From: Blastococcus sp. CT_GayMR16
GTDB taxonomy: Bacteria > Actinomycetota > Actinomycetes > Mycobacteriales > Geodermatophilaceae
Direction: 5' to 3'
Length of the DNA stretch: 64,000 nt
Assembly: GCF_004570875.1 (NCBI RefSeq)
Contig: NZ_SPQK01000020.1
Location: 1 to 64,000, forward strand
Shown here: positions 25,776 through 34,503 of the stretch, in pieces
How the letters are laid out: each line of letters begins with the position of its first letter
Position numbering within the stretch: position 1 is the stretch's first letter
Position numbers and translations under genes: made by a program
The notes under the pieces: model-generated
Databases searched by the model: none
What the model saw: the letters and a program-made list of their open reading frames with translations, nothing else
Told to the model about the DNA's origin: nothing

Positions 25776-26552
25776 CTACCTCGACCTGGCGGGACGGGTC
25801 GGGTCGGACCAGCTGGTGGTGTCGGCACCGGTGCGATCGCCGTTCCGCGCCAGCGGCGCCTCGCCCACCTCGAGCGTCTGCCACGGTTCTCCCACCCACG
25901 GCTGCCGGCTGTACTCCAGACGCAGTCGACCCGGCCGCGCGTCGATCAGTTCACCGAACACGGTCGCGAACACCTGACCGTCCCGCTCGTGGCGGACCAC
26001 CAGCGCGGCCGGATCGTCTCTCGGGGGTCCGTCCTGGACGAGCCGGCGCCAGCCGTCCGGGTAGGCGGACTCCTCGAAGGCTCTGAGGAAGGTCTCCGCC
26101 TTGCGGTTCTCCGGCCCACCGGAGGTCAGCATGGAGGTTCCCTCCGGGTGCTCCGTCGTCCGGAGCTCCCGGCCGTCGAAGTCCCACGTGGTGACGCGCT
26201 GCGGCGTCGCCAGGAGCAATGCGAAGCTCGCCATGCCGCCGAGGTCGAGGTGATCGAGCCACTCCGCGCCGTGCGCCACCGCCAGAAGCGGGAGCACTCC
26301 CCTGCTCGGCGCGCCGGCATCGGCGTCCTGCTTCAGCGGCCGGTTGACCACCAGCGCGGTTGCGCCCGTGCTGATCCGCGAGGCGCACCACGTGCCGCCC
26401 GCGATTCGGTCACGGCCGCCGACGACGTCCGGGAACTCGGGCCACCACGTGCCGGGATCATCGAAGTCCCGCGTCGTCAGCTCGTCGCGCAACGCCAGGA
26501 TCTGGGGTGGCCGTCCCACAGACCAGCGGACGACGACGGTGCACACCTCCAC
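25776..26552 (-). CDS. TANGO2/NRDE-family protein
   Basis: 258 residues as drawn from GTG 26552. The N-terminus reads MEVCTVVVRW, and members of this family normally begin MCTVV with Cys2 as a conserved, possibly catalytic N-terminal residue. GTG 26546 would give exactly that and is the likelier start, although no separate ribosome-binding site fits it. Other segments: GTWCASRISTGATALVVNRP and SMLTSGGPENRKAETFL. TANGO2 proteins are linked to heme or acyl-CoA handling in eukaryotes; the bacterial role is unknown. It lies 34 bases downstream of the AAA ATPase on the same strand. Confidence 0.78.
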   Translation of the reverse strand: MEVCTVVVRWSVGRPPQILALRDELTTRDFDDPGTWWPEFPDVVGGRDRIAGGTWCASRISTGATALVVNRPLKQDADAGAPSRGVLPLLAVAHGAEWLDHLDLGGMASFALLLATPQRVTTWDFDGRELRTTEHPEGTSMLTSGGPENRKAETFLRAFEESAYPDGWRRLVQDGPPRDDPAALVVRHERDGQVFATVFGELIDARPGRLRLEYSRQPWVGEPWQTLEVGEAPLARNGDRTGADTTSWSDPTRPARSR

Positions 26553-26586
26553 ATGATCGCCGTCAGCCGGGTGCGGCGCTCAGCGG

Positions 26587-28065
26587 TCAGACGTCAGCCG
26601 CGGCGCTGCCCAGGAGAGTGCGCGTCATGGCGTTGCGCGTGTCCAGGAGTTCGTCGAGTGCGACGGCGAGGTCGCCGGCCGACACCGCGAGGGCTTCGGC
26701 GCCAGGTGTACGGCTCGCGGCGAGGAGTGCGGCCCGTCTCAGCAGCTCCTTGAGGAACGACGCGGTGACACCCTCGGTCCGGGCGATGACGTCGTCCAGA
26801 CCTGAGGTATCGACCGGCAGCGTGCCGCGGTAGAGCTCGAACAGCGCGCGGCGAGCGTCCGCGTCGGGCAGCCCGAGAGCGACCGCCTGGTCGACGCGGC
26901 CGGGTCGGGCGGCCAGTGCCGGCTCGAGCAGGTCGGCCCGGTTGGTGGTCAGCACGAAGACCACGTCGGCGTCGTCGGCGAGGCCGTCCATCTCGTTGAG
27001 CAGCTGGAACAGCAGCGGATGCTGCCCGGGGTGCATCCCACGATCGTCGGCGATGAGATCGACGTCCTCGATCACCAGCATCGCCGGCTGCAGGGCTCGG
27101 GCGACCGAGCATGCCTCGGCGATCAGGTGCATCGCGTTGCCGGTGAGCTGTAGGACCGTGGTGCCCGCGAGGCTGCTGGTCAGGTACCGGATGGTGTGCG
27201 TCTTGCCGGTCCCCGGCGGCCCGTAGAGCAGCAGCCCGCGCTTGAGGTGCTGGCCGGCCGCGAGCAGCCGCTCCTTGTGGCTGGCCACCTCGACGACCTG
27301 CCGCTGCAACGAGGCGAGGGTCTCCGGCGGCAGGATGAGCTGCGCGGCAGTGAGGGTGGGCCGACGGTGGAACTGCAGCAGTGTCTGCCCGTGCCCGAAG
27401 ACCTCCTGCCCGAAGGACAGCACCTGCCCGCGGAAGACGTTGTGCTCGACGGACGCCGCCCGGATCTCCGCGGCTGCCCTGGCCCCAGCCTGGGAATCGG
27501 TGCTGACGATCTGCACGGACACCTGCTCGATACCGAACTCCGGTGAGGCGCCGCGCAGCAGCAGAGTCGTCCGCACGTCCCCCTCACGCACCAGGTAGAT
27601 CCCGCATCGCTGGCACGGGCGGACCTCGCCGTCCGGCCCGCACGCCAGGTTGACGGTGGCGGGGTTGCCCGGCTGCAGCCCCATCACGTCGTGCCGTCCC
27701 TCGCCGCCGGAGAACAGGTCGCCCAGGCGGAACATGGCGTGCTGGAAGTTCGTGACACCGACGAGTTCCCAGCTGCGGCGCGCGTCGGTCAGCCAGGCGT
27801 CCAGTCCGGCCTGCACGTTGACGTGGTCGTAGCTCGGCCAGGTCTCCTCGACCACGTCGAAGGCGGTGGCCCCGGGACCGAGGTGTTCGCCCAGGATCCG
27901 CGAGAGCCGCGGTCGGTCGGCGGCGCGTGCGGCGCCGACCACCGCACGCAGGCCGCGACGGGCCAGCCGGCCGACGTCGGCGAGTTCTGGTCGCAGTGCC
28001 CCGTCGGAGGAGGGCGGGCTGACCGGCACCGGGCCGTAGGAGGCCCATCCGCGCTCTTCGACCAC
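26587..28065 (-). CDS. AAA+ ATPase with Cys-containing N-terminal domain
   Basis: 492 residues. A single C-terminal AAA+ module (about 235-475) has Walker A GPPGTGKTHTIR, Walker B LVIEDVDLIADD, sensor-1 VLTTNRAD and the arginine-finger region AARPGRVDQAV, closest in pattern to CDC48/proteasome-type ATPases. The N-terminal half (1-230) is not recognised; it contains CGPDGEVRPCQRCGIYL, a possible metal-binding Cys cluster near 143-157. It may unfold or remodel a target; the downstream TANGO2-like gene is a possible partner. Confidence 0.85.
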   Translation of the reverse strand: MVEERGWASYGPVPVSPPSSDGALRPELADVGRLARRGLRAVVGAARAADRPRLSRILGEHLGPGATAFDVVEETWPSYDHVNVQAGLDAWLTDARRSWELVGVTNFQHAMFRLGDLFSGGEGRHDVMGLQPGNPATVNLACGPDGEVRPCQRCGIYLVREGDVRTTLLLRGASPEFGIEQVSVQIVSTDSQAGARAAAEIRAASVEHNVFRGQVLSFGQEVFGHGQTLLQFHRRPTLTAAQLILPPETLASLQRQVVEVASHKERLLAAGQHLKRGLLLYGPPGTGKTHTIRYLTSSLAGTTVLQLTGNAMHLIAEACSVARALQPAMLVIEDVDLIADDRGMHPGQHPLLFQLLNEMDGLADDADVVFVLTTNRADLLEPALAARPGRVDQAVALGLPDADARRALFELYRGTLPVDTSGLDDVIARTEGVTASFLKELLRRAALLAASRTPGAEALAVSAGDLAVALDELLDTRNAMTRTLLGSAAADV

Positions 28066-28128
28066 CGCTGCCCTCCCGGTCCGTGGGAGCGGACAGTAGC
28101 CGGAACGAGCGGGTTCAGCTACCGGTAT

Positions 28129-28794
28129 TCAGTCGGTCCTGCTGGACCAGGCCGTGACGTCGCGGCCGGTCTGCGCGAAGACGTCGGCGGCCCGCTCGGG
28201 GCGTAGCGCCACGAACAAGCCCTCCGCCTCGGCGAGCGTCGTCCCTGGGTCGTCCTCGGCCACGAGCCGGGCGGTTGCCGTCGTCCGCCGCCCCTCCGTG
28301 GTCCCCATCTCCGCGGTCGCGAGCAGGGGGACGCCGAGGCGCACCGGACGCCGGTAGGTGACGGTGATCGTGGCGGTCAGGCCGCCGCGGCCGGCCGCCC
28401 GGATTGCCCGGGCGAGCACGTGGTCGAGCAGGGTCGCGACGACGCCGCCGTGCACCAGACCCGGCGGGCCCTCGTGGGCCTTGCCGAGGGTGACCCGGCC
28501 GGTCGCCCGGCCGTCCGGAGTGTCGGTGGCGACCATCGGGGGTGCGACCGGGTTGCCCGGGCCGTAGACCGGGCTGTACCAGCGCTCACCGATCTCCGGG
28601 TCGTCCACGGAGGCGATCTCGTGCAGCTCCCGGCTCTGCCTGCGGAGCCGGCCCGTGACCTCCCGCGCCAGGAGGGCGGCCTCGGCCAGCTCGGGGATCG
28701 GCACCTCGGTGCGGACGGCGGCGTCGACGAGTTCCCGCAGCGCAGCACCGAGCTCGCCCACCGCGGCCCGGCGCTCGTCGCGGGCTTCAGCCAC
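28129..28794 (-). CDS. PaaI-type hotdog thioesterase
   Basis: 221 residues. An N-terminal helical region (1-85) precedes one hotdog domain (about 85-205) with PPGLVHGGVVATLLDHVLA, the catalytic region of acyl-CoA thioesterases, and ITVTYRRPVRLGVPLLATAEM. It should hydrolyse acyl- or aryl-CoA. The GTG start at 28794 overlaps the acyl-CoA dehydrogenase stop by 8 bases, so both are made together and probably act on related CoA esters. Confidence 0.85.
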   Translation of the reverse strand: MAEARDERRAAVGELGAALRELVDAAVRTEVPIPELAEAALLAREVTGRLRRQSRELHEIASVDDPEIGERWYSPVYGPGNPVAPPMVATDTPDGRATGRVTLGKAHEGPPGLVHGGVVATLLDHVLARAIRAAGRGGLTATITVTYRRPVRLGVPLLATAEMGTTEGRRTTATARLVAEDDPGTTLAEAEGLFVALRPERAADVFAQTGRDVTAWSSRTD

Positions 28795-29941
28795 GGGGCA
28801 TGCCGGCTTCGCGCAGCAGCGCGCCGCCGACGATCACCCGCTGCACCTCGCTGGTGCCCTCGTAGAGCCGGAACAGCCGGGCGTCGCGGTAGAAGCGCTC
28901 CACCGGCGTCGTCCTCAGGTAGCCCATGCCGCCGTGGATCTGGACGGCGGAGTCCGTCGCCCGGCCGACCATCTCGGTGCAGAAGAGCTTCGCCGACGAG
29001 GGGCCGACGGAGGTGTCCGCACCGGTGTCGTAGGCGGCCGCGACCTCGCGGACCATGGCGCGCCCGGCCAGCAGCCCGGCGTGCATGTCGGCGAGCATCC
29101 CCTGGACCAGCTGGAACCGGCCGATGGGCGCACCGCCCTGCTTGGCGGTGGCGGCGTAGGCGACCGACTCGTCGAGCACCCGCTGCGCCATGCCGACGCA
29201 CAGCGCCGCGATGTGCAGCCGGCCGCGGGAGAGCACGGTGAGCGCCTTGGCGTACCCGCGACCCTCCTCGCCGATGAGCGCCTCGGCGGGCACCCGCACG
29301 TCGTCGAAGAAGACCTCCGCGGTCCAGGCCCCGGATTGCCCCATCTTCTTGTCCTTGGGGCCGACGGTCACGCCCGCCGTCGACGTCTCGACGACGAAAC
29401 TGGAGATCCCGCGGCCGCCGCGCTCGTCGGGGTTGCTCCGGGCGAACACGACGAAGAGGTCGGCGATCGGCGCGTTGGTGATGTAGCGCTTGCTGCCGTT
29501 GATCACCCATTCGTCGCGGTCGCGGCGTGCGCTGGTGCGCAGGCCGGCGGGGTCGGAGCCGGCCTCGGCCTCGGTGAGGGCGAAGGAGCCGATGAGCTCG
29601 CCGGCTGCCAGGCGGGGCAGGTACGCCTTCTTCTGCTCCTCGGTGCCGAACTTGGCGATCACCTGCCCTGCGATGCCGTTGTTGGTGCCGAAGAGCGAGC
29701 GGAACGCCGGCGTGGTGTAGCCGAACTCGAACGCCAGCTGCACGTCCTCGCTCATGGTCACGCCGAGGCCGCCGTACTCCTCCGGCAGCGCGTACCCGAA
29801 CAGGCCCATCTCGGCGGCCTGCGCACGCAGCTCGTCGGGGATGCGGTCCTCGTCCTCGATCTGCTCCTCGCGGGGGATGACCGATTCACGGACCAGAGCC
29901 CGGACCGCGTCCCTGATCTGGCGGAAGTCTTCAGCGTCCAC
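28787..29941 (-). CDS. acyl-CoA dehydrogenase
   Basis: 384 residues, FAD enzyme that introduces the 2,3-double bond of an acyl-CoA. All three domains are present: N-terminal helices with LFGYALPEEYGGLG, the middle sheet with SFALTEAEAGSDPAGLRT and WVINGSKRYITNAP, and the C-terminal helices ending in QIHGGMGYLRTTPVERFYRDARLFRLYEGTSEVQ. The Glu of YEGTSEVQ is the catalytic base. GTG 29941 gives a family-length N-terminus; the frame remains open upstream but reads noncoding sequence. Confidence 0.93.
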   Translation of the reverse strand: MDAEDFRQIRDAVRALVRESVIPREEQIEDEDRIPDELRAQAAEMGLFGYALPEEYGGLGVTMSEDVQLAFEFGYTTPAFRSLFGTNNGIAGQVIAKFGTEEQKKAYLPRLAAGELIGSFALTEAEAGSDPAGLRTSARRDRDEWVINGSKRYITNAPIADLFVVFARSNPDERGGRGISSFVVETSTAGVTVGPKDKKMGQSGAWTAEVFFDDVRVPAEALIGEEGRGYAKALTVLSRGRLHIAALCVGMAQRVLDESVAYAATAKQGGAPIGRFQLVQGMLADMHAGLLAGRAMVREVAAAYDTGADTSVGPSSAKLFCTEMVGRATDSAVQIHGGMGYLRTTPVERFYRDARLFRLYEGTSEVQRVIVGGALLREAGMPRG

Positions 29942-30039
29942 GCCGCCATGGTGACGCGTGCGCCCGCGGGCCGCTCCCGCGGGGCTTCCCGGTAGTGGCG
30001 GCCTCTGCAAACTTAACGGAGTCAAACGATTGCTCTCCG

Positions 30040-30069
30040 TTGTCAAAGCGCGTCCGCCCGGTTTAGCCT
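30040..30069 (+). promoter_or_regulatory. predicted promoter of the STAS gene
   Basis: TTGTCA at 30040-30045 and TAGCCT (TANNNT type) at 30064-30069 are separated by 18 bases, a good vegetative-type promoter 57 bases upstream of the STAS start. It lies in the 184-base divergent gap with the acyl-CoA dehydrogenase gene. Confidence 0.5.
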
Positions 30070-30125
30070 CGTTACGCGGTCCCCCGAGTACCGGGTGTCC
30101 GGCCCGACGATCGACCGGAGGCGCA

Positions 30126-30578
30126 GTGCCGCCACTCAACGTCGCCCTCGTCCCGGGCCCCGACCAGGTCGTGGTCCGGCTGACCGGGGACGCGGACATG
30201 TCCACCGTTCCCCTGCTGTCCGATGCCCTGACCCAGGGCGCTGGTCTGGGCACCCGGCAGGTCGTCGTCGACATCGCCGGGGCCTCCTTCTGGGACTGCT
30301 CGGGACTGCACGCGCTCGCCACGTTCACCGGCGAGCTGGCCGCGGCCGGGCGCTCGTGCCGGATCGTCGGGGCCCTCGCCGCCACCCGGCGGCTGATCGG
30401 CCTGGCCGACCTCACCGGCCGGCTGGTTCTGGACGGGCCTCTGCCGGCACGTCCGACGTCGCCCCCCGCCCCGGTTCGGCGGGCAGTACCGGCCCGCCGT
30501 CCGGTGAGCGGGCACCCCGTCCCCGTGCGCGGCGCGCAGTCGCCCGTCGCAGCCGGACGATTCGCGCGCCGCGACTGA
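30126..30578 (+). CDS. STAS-domain protein (anti-sigma-factor antagonist-like)
   Basis: 150 residues from GTG 30126. Residues 1-105 form a STAS domain: VVVRLTGDADMSTVPLLSDAL, then VVVDIAGASFWDCSGLHALATF. The motif that is normally DSSG reads D57-C58-S59-G60, so the residue matching the usual phospho-acceptor Ser58 of SpoIIAA is Cys. The last 45 residues are a basic Pro/Arg/Ala-rich tail. It could be a phosphorylation-blind antagonist. Partner kinase is not in the window; PP2C activity of the phytochrome is a possible but unlinked partner. Confidence 0.85.
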   Translation: MPPLNVALVPGPDQVVVRLTGDADMSTVPLLSDALTQGAGLGTRQVVVDIAGASFWDCSGLHALATFTGELAAAGRSCRIVGALAATRRLIGLADLTGRLVLDGPLPARPTSPPAPVRRAVPARRPVSGHPVPVRGAQSPVAAGRFARRD

Positions 30579-30581
30579 CGA

Positions 30582-31436
30582 TCAGGCGAGGGCATCCAGG
30601 CGGGCGATGTCCTCGGCGGACAGCGTGATGCCGGCGGCGCCCATGTTCTCCGTGAGGTGCTCCACGGACTTGGTGCCGGGGATGGGCAGCACGACCGGCG
30701 ACTTCTGCAGCAGCCACGCCAGCGCCACCTGGGACGGCGTCGCGCCCAGCTCGCCGGCGATGTCGGCCACCGGGCTGTCGGGTGCGGCGAGGTCACCCGT
30801 GGCGATCGGGAACCACGGGATGAACGCGATGTTCTCGGCCGTGGCGTAGTCGAGCACGTCCTGGCTCTGCCGGTTGGTCAGGTTGTAGAGGTTCTGCACG
30901 CTGACGACGTCCACGATCTCCCGCGCCGCCGCCAGCTCCTCGACCGACACCTCCGAGACACCGATGTGCCGGACCTTGCCCTGGTCCTGCAGGTCCTTGA
31001 AAGCGCCCAGCTGGTCGGCCAGCGGCACGGCGGGGTCGATGCGGTGCAGCTGGATGAGGTCGATCCGGTCCACCTTCAGGTGCCGCAGCGAGAGCTCCAC
31101 CTGCTGGGTCAGGTAGGCCGGGTGGCCGACCACCGTCCAGACGCCCGGGCCCTGCCGGGTGAAGCCGGCCTTCGAGCCGATGACGAGGTTCTCCGGGTAG
31201 GGGTGCAGCGCCTCGGCGATGATCTGCTCGCTGACGAGCGGCCCGTAGGAGTCGGCGGTGTCGATGAAGTCGACGCCCTGCTCCACCGCTGCCCGGACAA
31301 CGCGCAGCGCGCCGTCCCGGTCGGCGGGCTCACCCCAGACGCCGGGGCCGGGCAGCTGCATCGCGCCGTAGCCGAGCCGATGGATGGGCAGGTCGCCGCC
31401 GATGGAGAACGTGTCGCTCAGTTGTGCAGTGGTCAT
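30582..31436 (-). CDS. aldo/keto reductase
   Basis: 284 residues, TIM-barrel NADPH-dependent oxidoreductase. The catalytic tetrad is partly visible: FIDTADSYGP (Asp and Tyr), IGSKAGFTRQG (Lys), and LIQLHRIDPAVPL (His). The end, LPIPGTKSVEHLTENMGA, carries the NADPH phosphate contact. ATG 31436 (MTTAQLSDTF) matches family length. It is divergent from the phosphatase gene, and its close relative starts at 63.6 kb. Substrate unknown. Confidence 0.9.
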   Translation of the reverse strand: MTTAQLSDTFSIGGDLPIHRLGYGAMQLPGPGVWGEPADRDGALRVVRAAVEQGVDFIDTADSYGPLVSEQIIAEALHPYPENLVIGSKAGFTRQGPGVWTVVGHPAYLTQQVELSLRHLKVDRIDLIQLHRIDPAVPLADQLGAFKDLQDQGKVRHIGVSEVSVEELAAAREIVDVVSVQNLYNLTNRQSQDVLDYATAENIAFIPWFPIATGDLAAPDSPVADIAGELGATPSQVALAWLLQKSPVVLPIPGTKSVEHLTENMGAAGITLSAEDIARLDALA

Positions 31437-31494
31437 GTCTGGGGCCAGCACGGCACACCGCGCGGGTGTTCCCGGCACCGTGTTCGATGGCGGG

Positions 31495-32118
31495 ATGGGC
31501 GAGGTTCTCGGTGGGCGGGTCGGGGAGATCATCGTGGTGCGGCACGGGCAGACCGAGTGGAGCCGCAGCGGCCAGCACACCGGCCTGACCGACCTGCCAC
31601 TGCTCCCCGATGGAGAGGCCGACGGACGGCGCCTCGGACCCGTCCTCGCGGAGCGGCACATCACACACGCCTTCGTCAGCCCGCTCACCCGAGCCCGGCG
31701 GACGGCGGAGCTGGCCGGGCTCATGGACGGCGCGGTCGACACCTCCCTCGACCCGGACCTCGTCGAGGTCGACTACGGGGCCTACGAGGGCCGGACGACG
31801 AAGGACATCAGCGCGGAACTGGGCAGGCAGTGGTCCCTGTGGGCCGACGGAACCGCCCCCGGCGACACCCCCGGGGAGAGCCTCGACCAGGTGGCCCAGC
31901 GGGTCGACCGCGTCCTGGACAAGGTCCGGCCACTGCTGCCCGACGGCGACGTCGCGCTGGTGGCGCACGGGCACGTGCTGCGCATCCTCACCGCCCGGTG
32001 GCTCCGTCTGGGCCCGGAGGCCGGCGCCCTCTTCCCCCTCGCGACCGGCCGCTTCGGCGTCCTGGGCCACGAGCACGACCGGCCCGCACTGACCGGCTGG
32101 AACACCGGCTGCTCCTGA
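31495..32118 (+). CDS. histidine phosphatase (phosphoglycerate-mutase superfamily)
   Basis: 207 residues from ATG 31495; an in-frame GTG 31480 is an alternative. The catalytic motif VVRHGQTEWSRSG (phospho-His) and the second His in LVAHGHVLRIL are present, with HTGLTDLPLLPDGEADGRRLG and SPLTRARRTAEL in between, so it is an active branch-1 enzyme. Relatives dephosphorylate sugar phosphates, acid-resistance intermediates or nucleotides. It converges on the EAL gene with one base between stops. Confidence 0.88.
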   Translation: MGEVLGGRVGEIIVVRHGQTEWSRSGQHTGLTDLPLLPDGEADGRRLGPVLAERHITHAFVSPLTRARRTAELAGLMDGAVDTSLDPDLVEVDYGAYEGRTTKDISAELGRQWSLWADGTAPGDTPGESLDQVAQRVDRVLDKVRPLLPDGDVALVAHGHVLRILTARWLRLGPEAGALFPLATGRFGVLGHEHDRPALTGWNTGCS

Positions 32119-32119
32119 G

Positions 32120-33232
32120 CTACGTCGTCAGTGCCCGCGCCGGCGTGACCGGCTGCCATCTGCCTTCGGGCTCCTCGACCGGCGGCTGCGGGCGCACGGG
32201 CCGGCCGAACAGCCAGCCCTGACCCAGGTCGGCGCCGAGCGCGGTCACCTCGTCGGCGAGCCGCTCGGTCTCCACGCCCTCGGCCACGACGACGGCGCCG
32301 AGCTGGTGGGCGAGATCGGTGACCGCCTTCAGGACGGTGCGCGCCCCGTCGTCCGGGAGCTCCTGCACCAGTCGCTTGTCGAGCTTCACGACATCGGGGC
32401 GGACGGCCGCGAGCAGCGACAGGCTCGACCAGCCGGCGCCGACGTCGTCCAGGGCGACCCGCCAGCCCAGCGTGCGGTAGTGGTCGAGGATGGAGACCAG
32501 GTGACCGCGGTCGGCGATCGCGTGCGACTCGACCACCTCGAACACCAGCTGTGCGGGCTCGATCCCCGTCTCGTGCACCACCCGCTCTGTGCTGGCCAGG
32601 CAGACCTGCGGCCGGTAGATCGAGGTCGGGTTGAAGTTGACGAACAGGTCGTCGTCCCCGAGCCAGGGCACCGCGCCGGTGATCGCGGACTCGCGGCCGA
32701 TCCGGTCGAGCCGGTGCAGCCAGCCGGCCTGCTCGGCAACGAAGAACAGGTCACCGCCCCCGACCTCGCGGCCGTCGACGACGCCGCGCAGCAGGGCCTC
32801 GTGGGCGGCGACGGAACGGTCGGCGAGGGACACGATCGGCTGGTAGACCGACCAGAACTCCGCCTCGGCGAGGACGCCCACCTCCACGGTCACCCCGCGG
32901 CGGGCCAGCTCGACGGCGAGCGTGGGTGCCGTCAGCAGTCGCGCGGTGAGCGCGGCCCCCTCGCCGGGTGGATCGGTGACCACCCGGAGTGCCTCGGTCT
33001 CGGCGGCGGTGAGCTCACGGGCCAGGATCTGGAAGAGCCGGTCCAGTCGGCGCCCGCCGCGGTCGTCGAGGATGTCCAGCAGCTGAGGGGACGAGTAGAC
33101 CGTCAGCCCCATCGCCTTCGCGATCCGGGACACGCTCGGCAGGACGTGCCCGATCGAGGTGGCCACCAGCGCCCGGGTCGCGGGACCCGGGATCTCCCAG
33201 TTCTGGCGGCAGCCGCACACCCCGCCACACAT
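32120..33232 (-). CDS. EAL-domain c-di-GMP phosphodiesterase
   Basis: 370 residues from ATG 33232; an in-frame GTG 33316 would add 28 residues of poor character. The N-terminus is Cys-rich, MCGGVCGCRQNWEIPG. A MerR-like or other helical segment covers about 30-115. The EAL domain spans about 125-355 with EALLRG near 166, NFNPTSIY, LVFEVVES, and DDVGAGWSSLSLL. Active-site residues are conserved, so c-di-GMP hydrolysis is likely. It is divergent from a TetR gene. Confidence 0.85.
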   Translation of the reverse strand: MCGGVCGCRQNWEIPGPATRALVATSIGHVLPSVSRIAKAMGLTVYSSPQLLDILDDRGGRRLDRLFQILARELTAAETEALRVVTDPPGEGAALTARLLTAPTLAVELARRGVTVEVGVLAEAEFWSVYQPIVSLADRSVAAHEALLRGVVDGREVGGGDLFFVAEQAGWLHRLDRIGRESAITGAVPWLGDDDLFVNFNPTSIYRPQVCLASTERVVHETGIEPAQLVFEVVESHAIADRGHLVSILDHYRTLGWRVALDDVGAGWSSLSLLAAVRPDVVKLDKRLVQELPDDGARTVLKAVTDLAHQLGAVVVAEGVETERLADEVTALGADLGQGWLFGRPVRPQPPVEEPEGRWQPVTPARALTT

Positions 33233-33379
33233 CGTTCCCACACCCGCAGGATGACTGACCGTTTTCCCGCCGGCGCACAGGCGCGCGGCGGCCCGGAGGG
33301 TCTTCCGGATTGACACTCACAGGTTACTCGTAGGCGAAGTTCTGGAACGTTCTTATCTTTAGTGTCTAAGGTCTGCCCC

Positions 33380-34003
33380 ATGTCCGTGCTCACGCCGACC
33401 GAGATCCCCCGCCCGAGCCGCGGAGGGCGACCCCGCGATCCCAGCCGCGACGGGGTCATCCGGGCCGCCATCCTGCGCCTGCTGGCCGACGTTGGATACG
33501 GCGCGCTCACGATGGACGCCGTGGCGTCGGAGGCCGGCGTCGGCAAGGCGACGATCTACCGCCGCTGGCGCACCAAGCAGGACCTCGTCGTCGACACGAT
33601 CTCCGACCTGAACCGCGCCGAGGCGACGCCGGAGGACACCGGCTCCCTCGAGGGCGACCTGCGGGCGATCCTGCGGTCGCTGGTCGCCGTCATCACGGGA
33701 CCGACCGGCGCCGCCACCCTGTCCCTGCTGTCGACGGTGCCGCACCAGCCGGCGCTGGCGCAGGCCTTCCGGAACGGCCCGCTGGGCGTCTGGCGCCACG
33801 CCTTCGACCAGATCTGGGCCCGCGCCGAGGGCCGCGGCGAGATCGGGCCGGGCATCGCCGGCTCCGTTCTTGCGGAGACCACCAGCGCACTGCTCGTGCA
33901 GCGCTGGCTGCTGACCGGGGACACGGTGGACGAGGCGTACGCCGACGAGGTGCTCGAGACGGTGATCCTTCCGCTGGTCCGCGCGTCCAGCGTGGCTGTC
34001 TGA
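33380..34003 (+). CDS. TetR-family transcriptional regulator
   Basis: 207 residues. ATG 33380 is preferred to 33362. The DNA-binding domain is ILRLLADVGYGALTMDAVASEAGVGKATIYRRWRTKQDLV, and the C-terminal domain (TGSLEGDLRAILRSLVAVITGP onward) is the TetR_C type common in actinobacteria. The 147-base gap to the EAL gene contains TTAGTGTCTAA and GTTCTGGAAC, small inverted repeats that could be its operator. Confidence 0.88.
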   Translation: MSVLTPTEIPRPSRGGRPRDPSRDGVIRAAILRLLADVGYGALTMDAVASEAGVGKATIYRRWRTKQDLVVDTISDLNRAEATPEDTGSLEGDLRAILRSLVAVITGPTGAATLSLLSTVPHQPALAQAFRNGPLGVWRHAFDQIWARAEGRGEIGPGIAGSVLAETTSALLVQRWLLTGDTVDEAYADEVLETVILPLVRASSVAV

Positions 34004-34013
34004 TCCGGCGCGG

Positions 34014-34502
34014 CTACCAGCCGAGCGTGCCCGGCTCCCCCTTGAACGGTCCGACGACCTCGTCGGTGATCCAGCCGCCGTAGAACCCGCCCGCCTGCGG
34101 CCGCGCCGTCTCCCCGTCGACGAGCGCGCGGTCGACCTTGCCCGGATAGAACGCGACCGCGCCCCGCAGGTGCTCGAAGCCGGGGCTCGGGTCCTCGTAG
34201 GACCAGGCGGCCTGGGGCACGCGCGTCCCGTCGACGACGACATCCCAGTAGGTGGCGGCGCCCTTCCACTCGCACCACGAACCGCCCCCGGCGCGCTCGA
34301 GCACGCCGTCGGCGACGTCCTCACGGGGGACGTAGTACACGGGCGGGTGGCTGGTCTCGCAGACGCGGACGGCACGGACGCTGTCGGCGAGCACACGGCC
34401 GCCGAACTCGACGACGATGCGCCGGGCGGTCACGTCGGCCGAGGGCGGCCGCGGGTAGTCCCAGACCGACTCCTGGCCCGGGCCCACCGGGTCGCGGCGC
34501 AC
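34014..34502 (-). CDS. DUF427 family protein
   Basis: 162 residues. The DUF427 pattern is clear: VEFGGRVLADSVRAVRVCETSHPPVYYVPREDV, then CEWKGAATYWDVVVDG and AWSYEDPSPGFEHLRGAVAFYPGKVD. The family is a compact beta-protein of unknown function, common in actinobacteria and proteobacteria. It starts 1 base upstream of the DUF3618 stop, so the two are in one operon. Confidence 0.88.
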   Translation of the reverse strand: MRRDPVGPGQESVWDYPRPPSADVTARRIVVEFGGRVLADSVRAVRVCETSHPPVYYVPREDVADGVLERAGGGSWCEWKGAATYWDVVVDGTRVPQAAWSYEDPSPGFEHLRGAVAFYPGKVDRALVDGETARPQAGGFYGGWITDEVVGPFKGEPGTLGW

Positions 34503-34503
34503 G

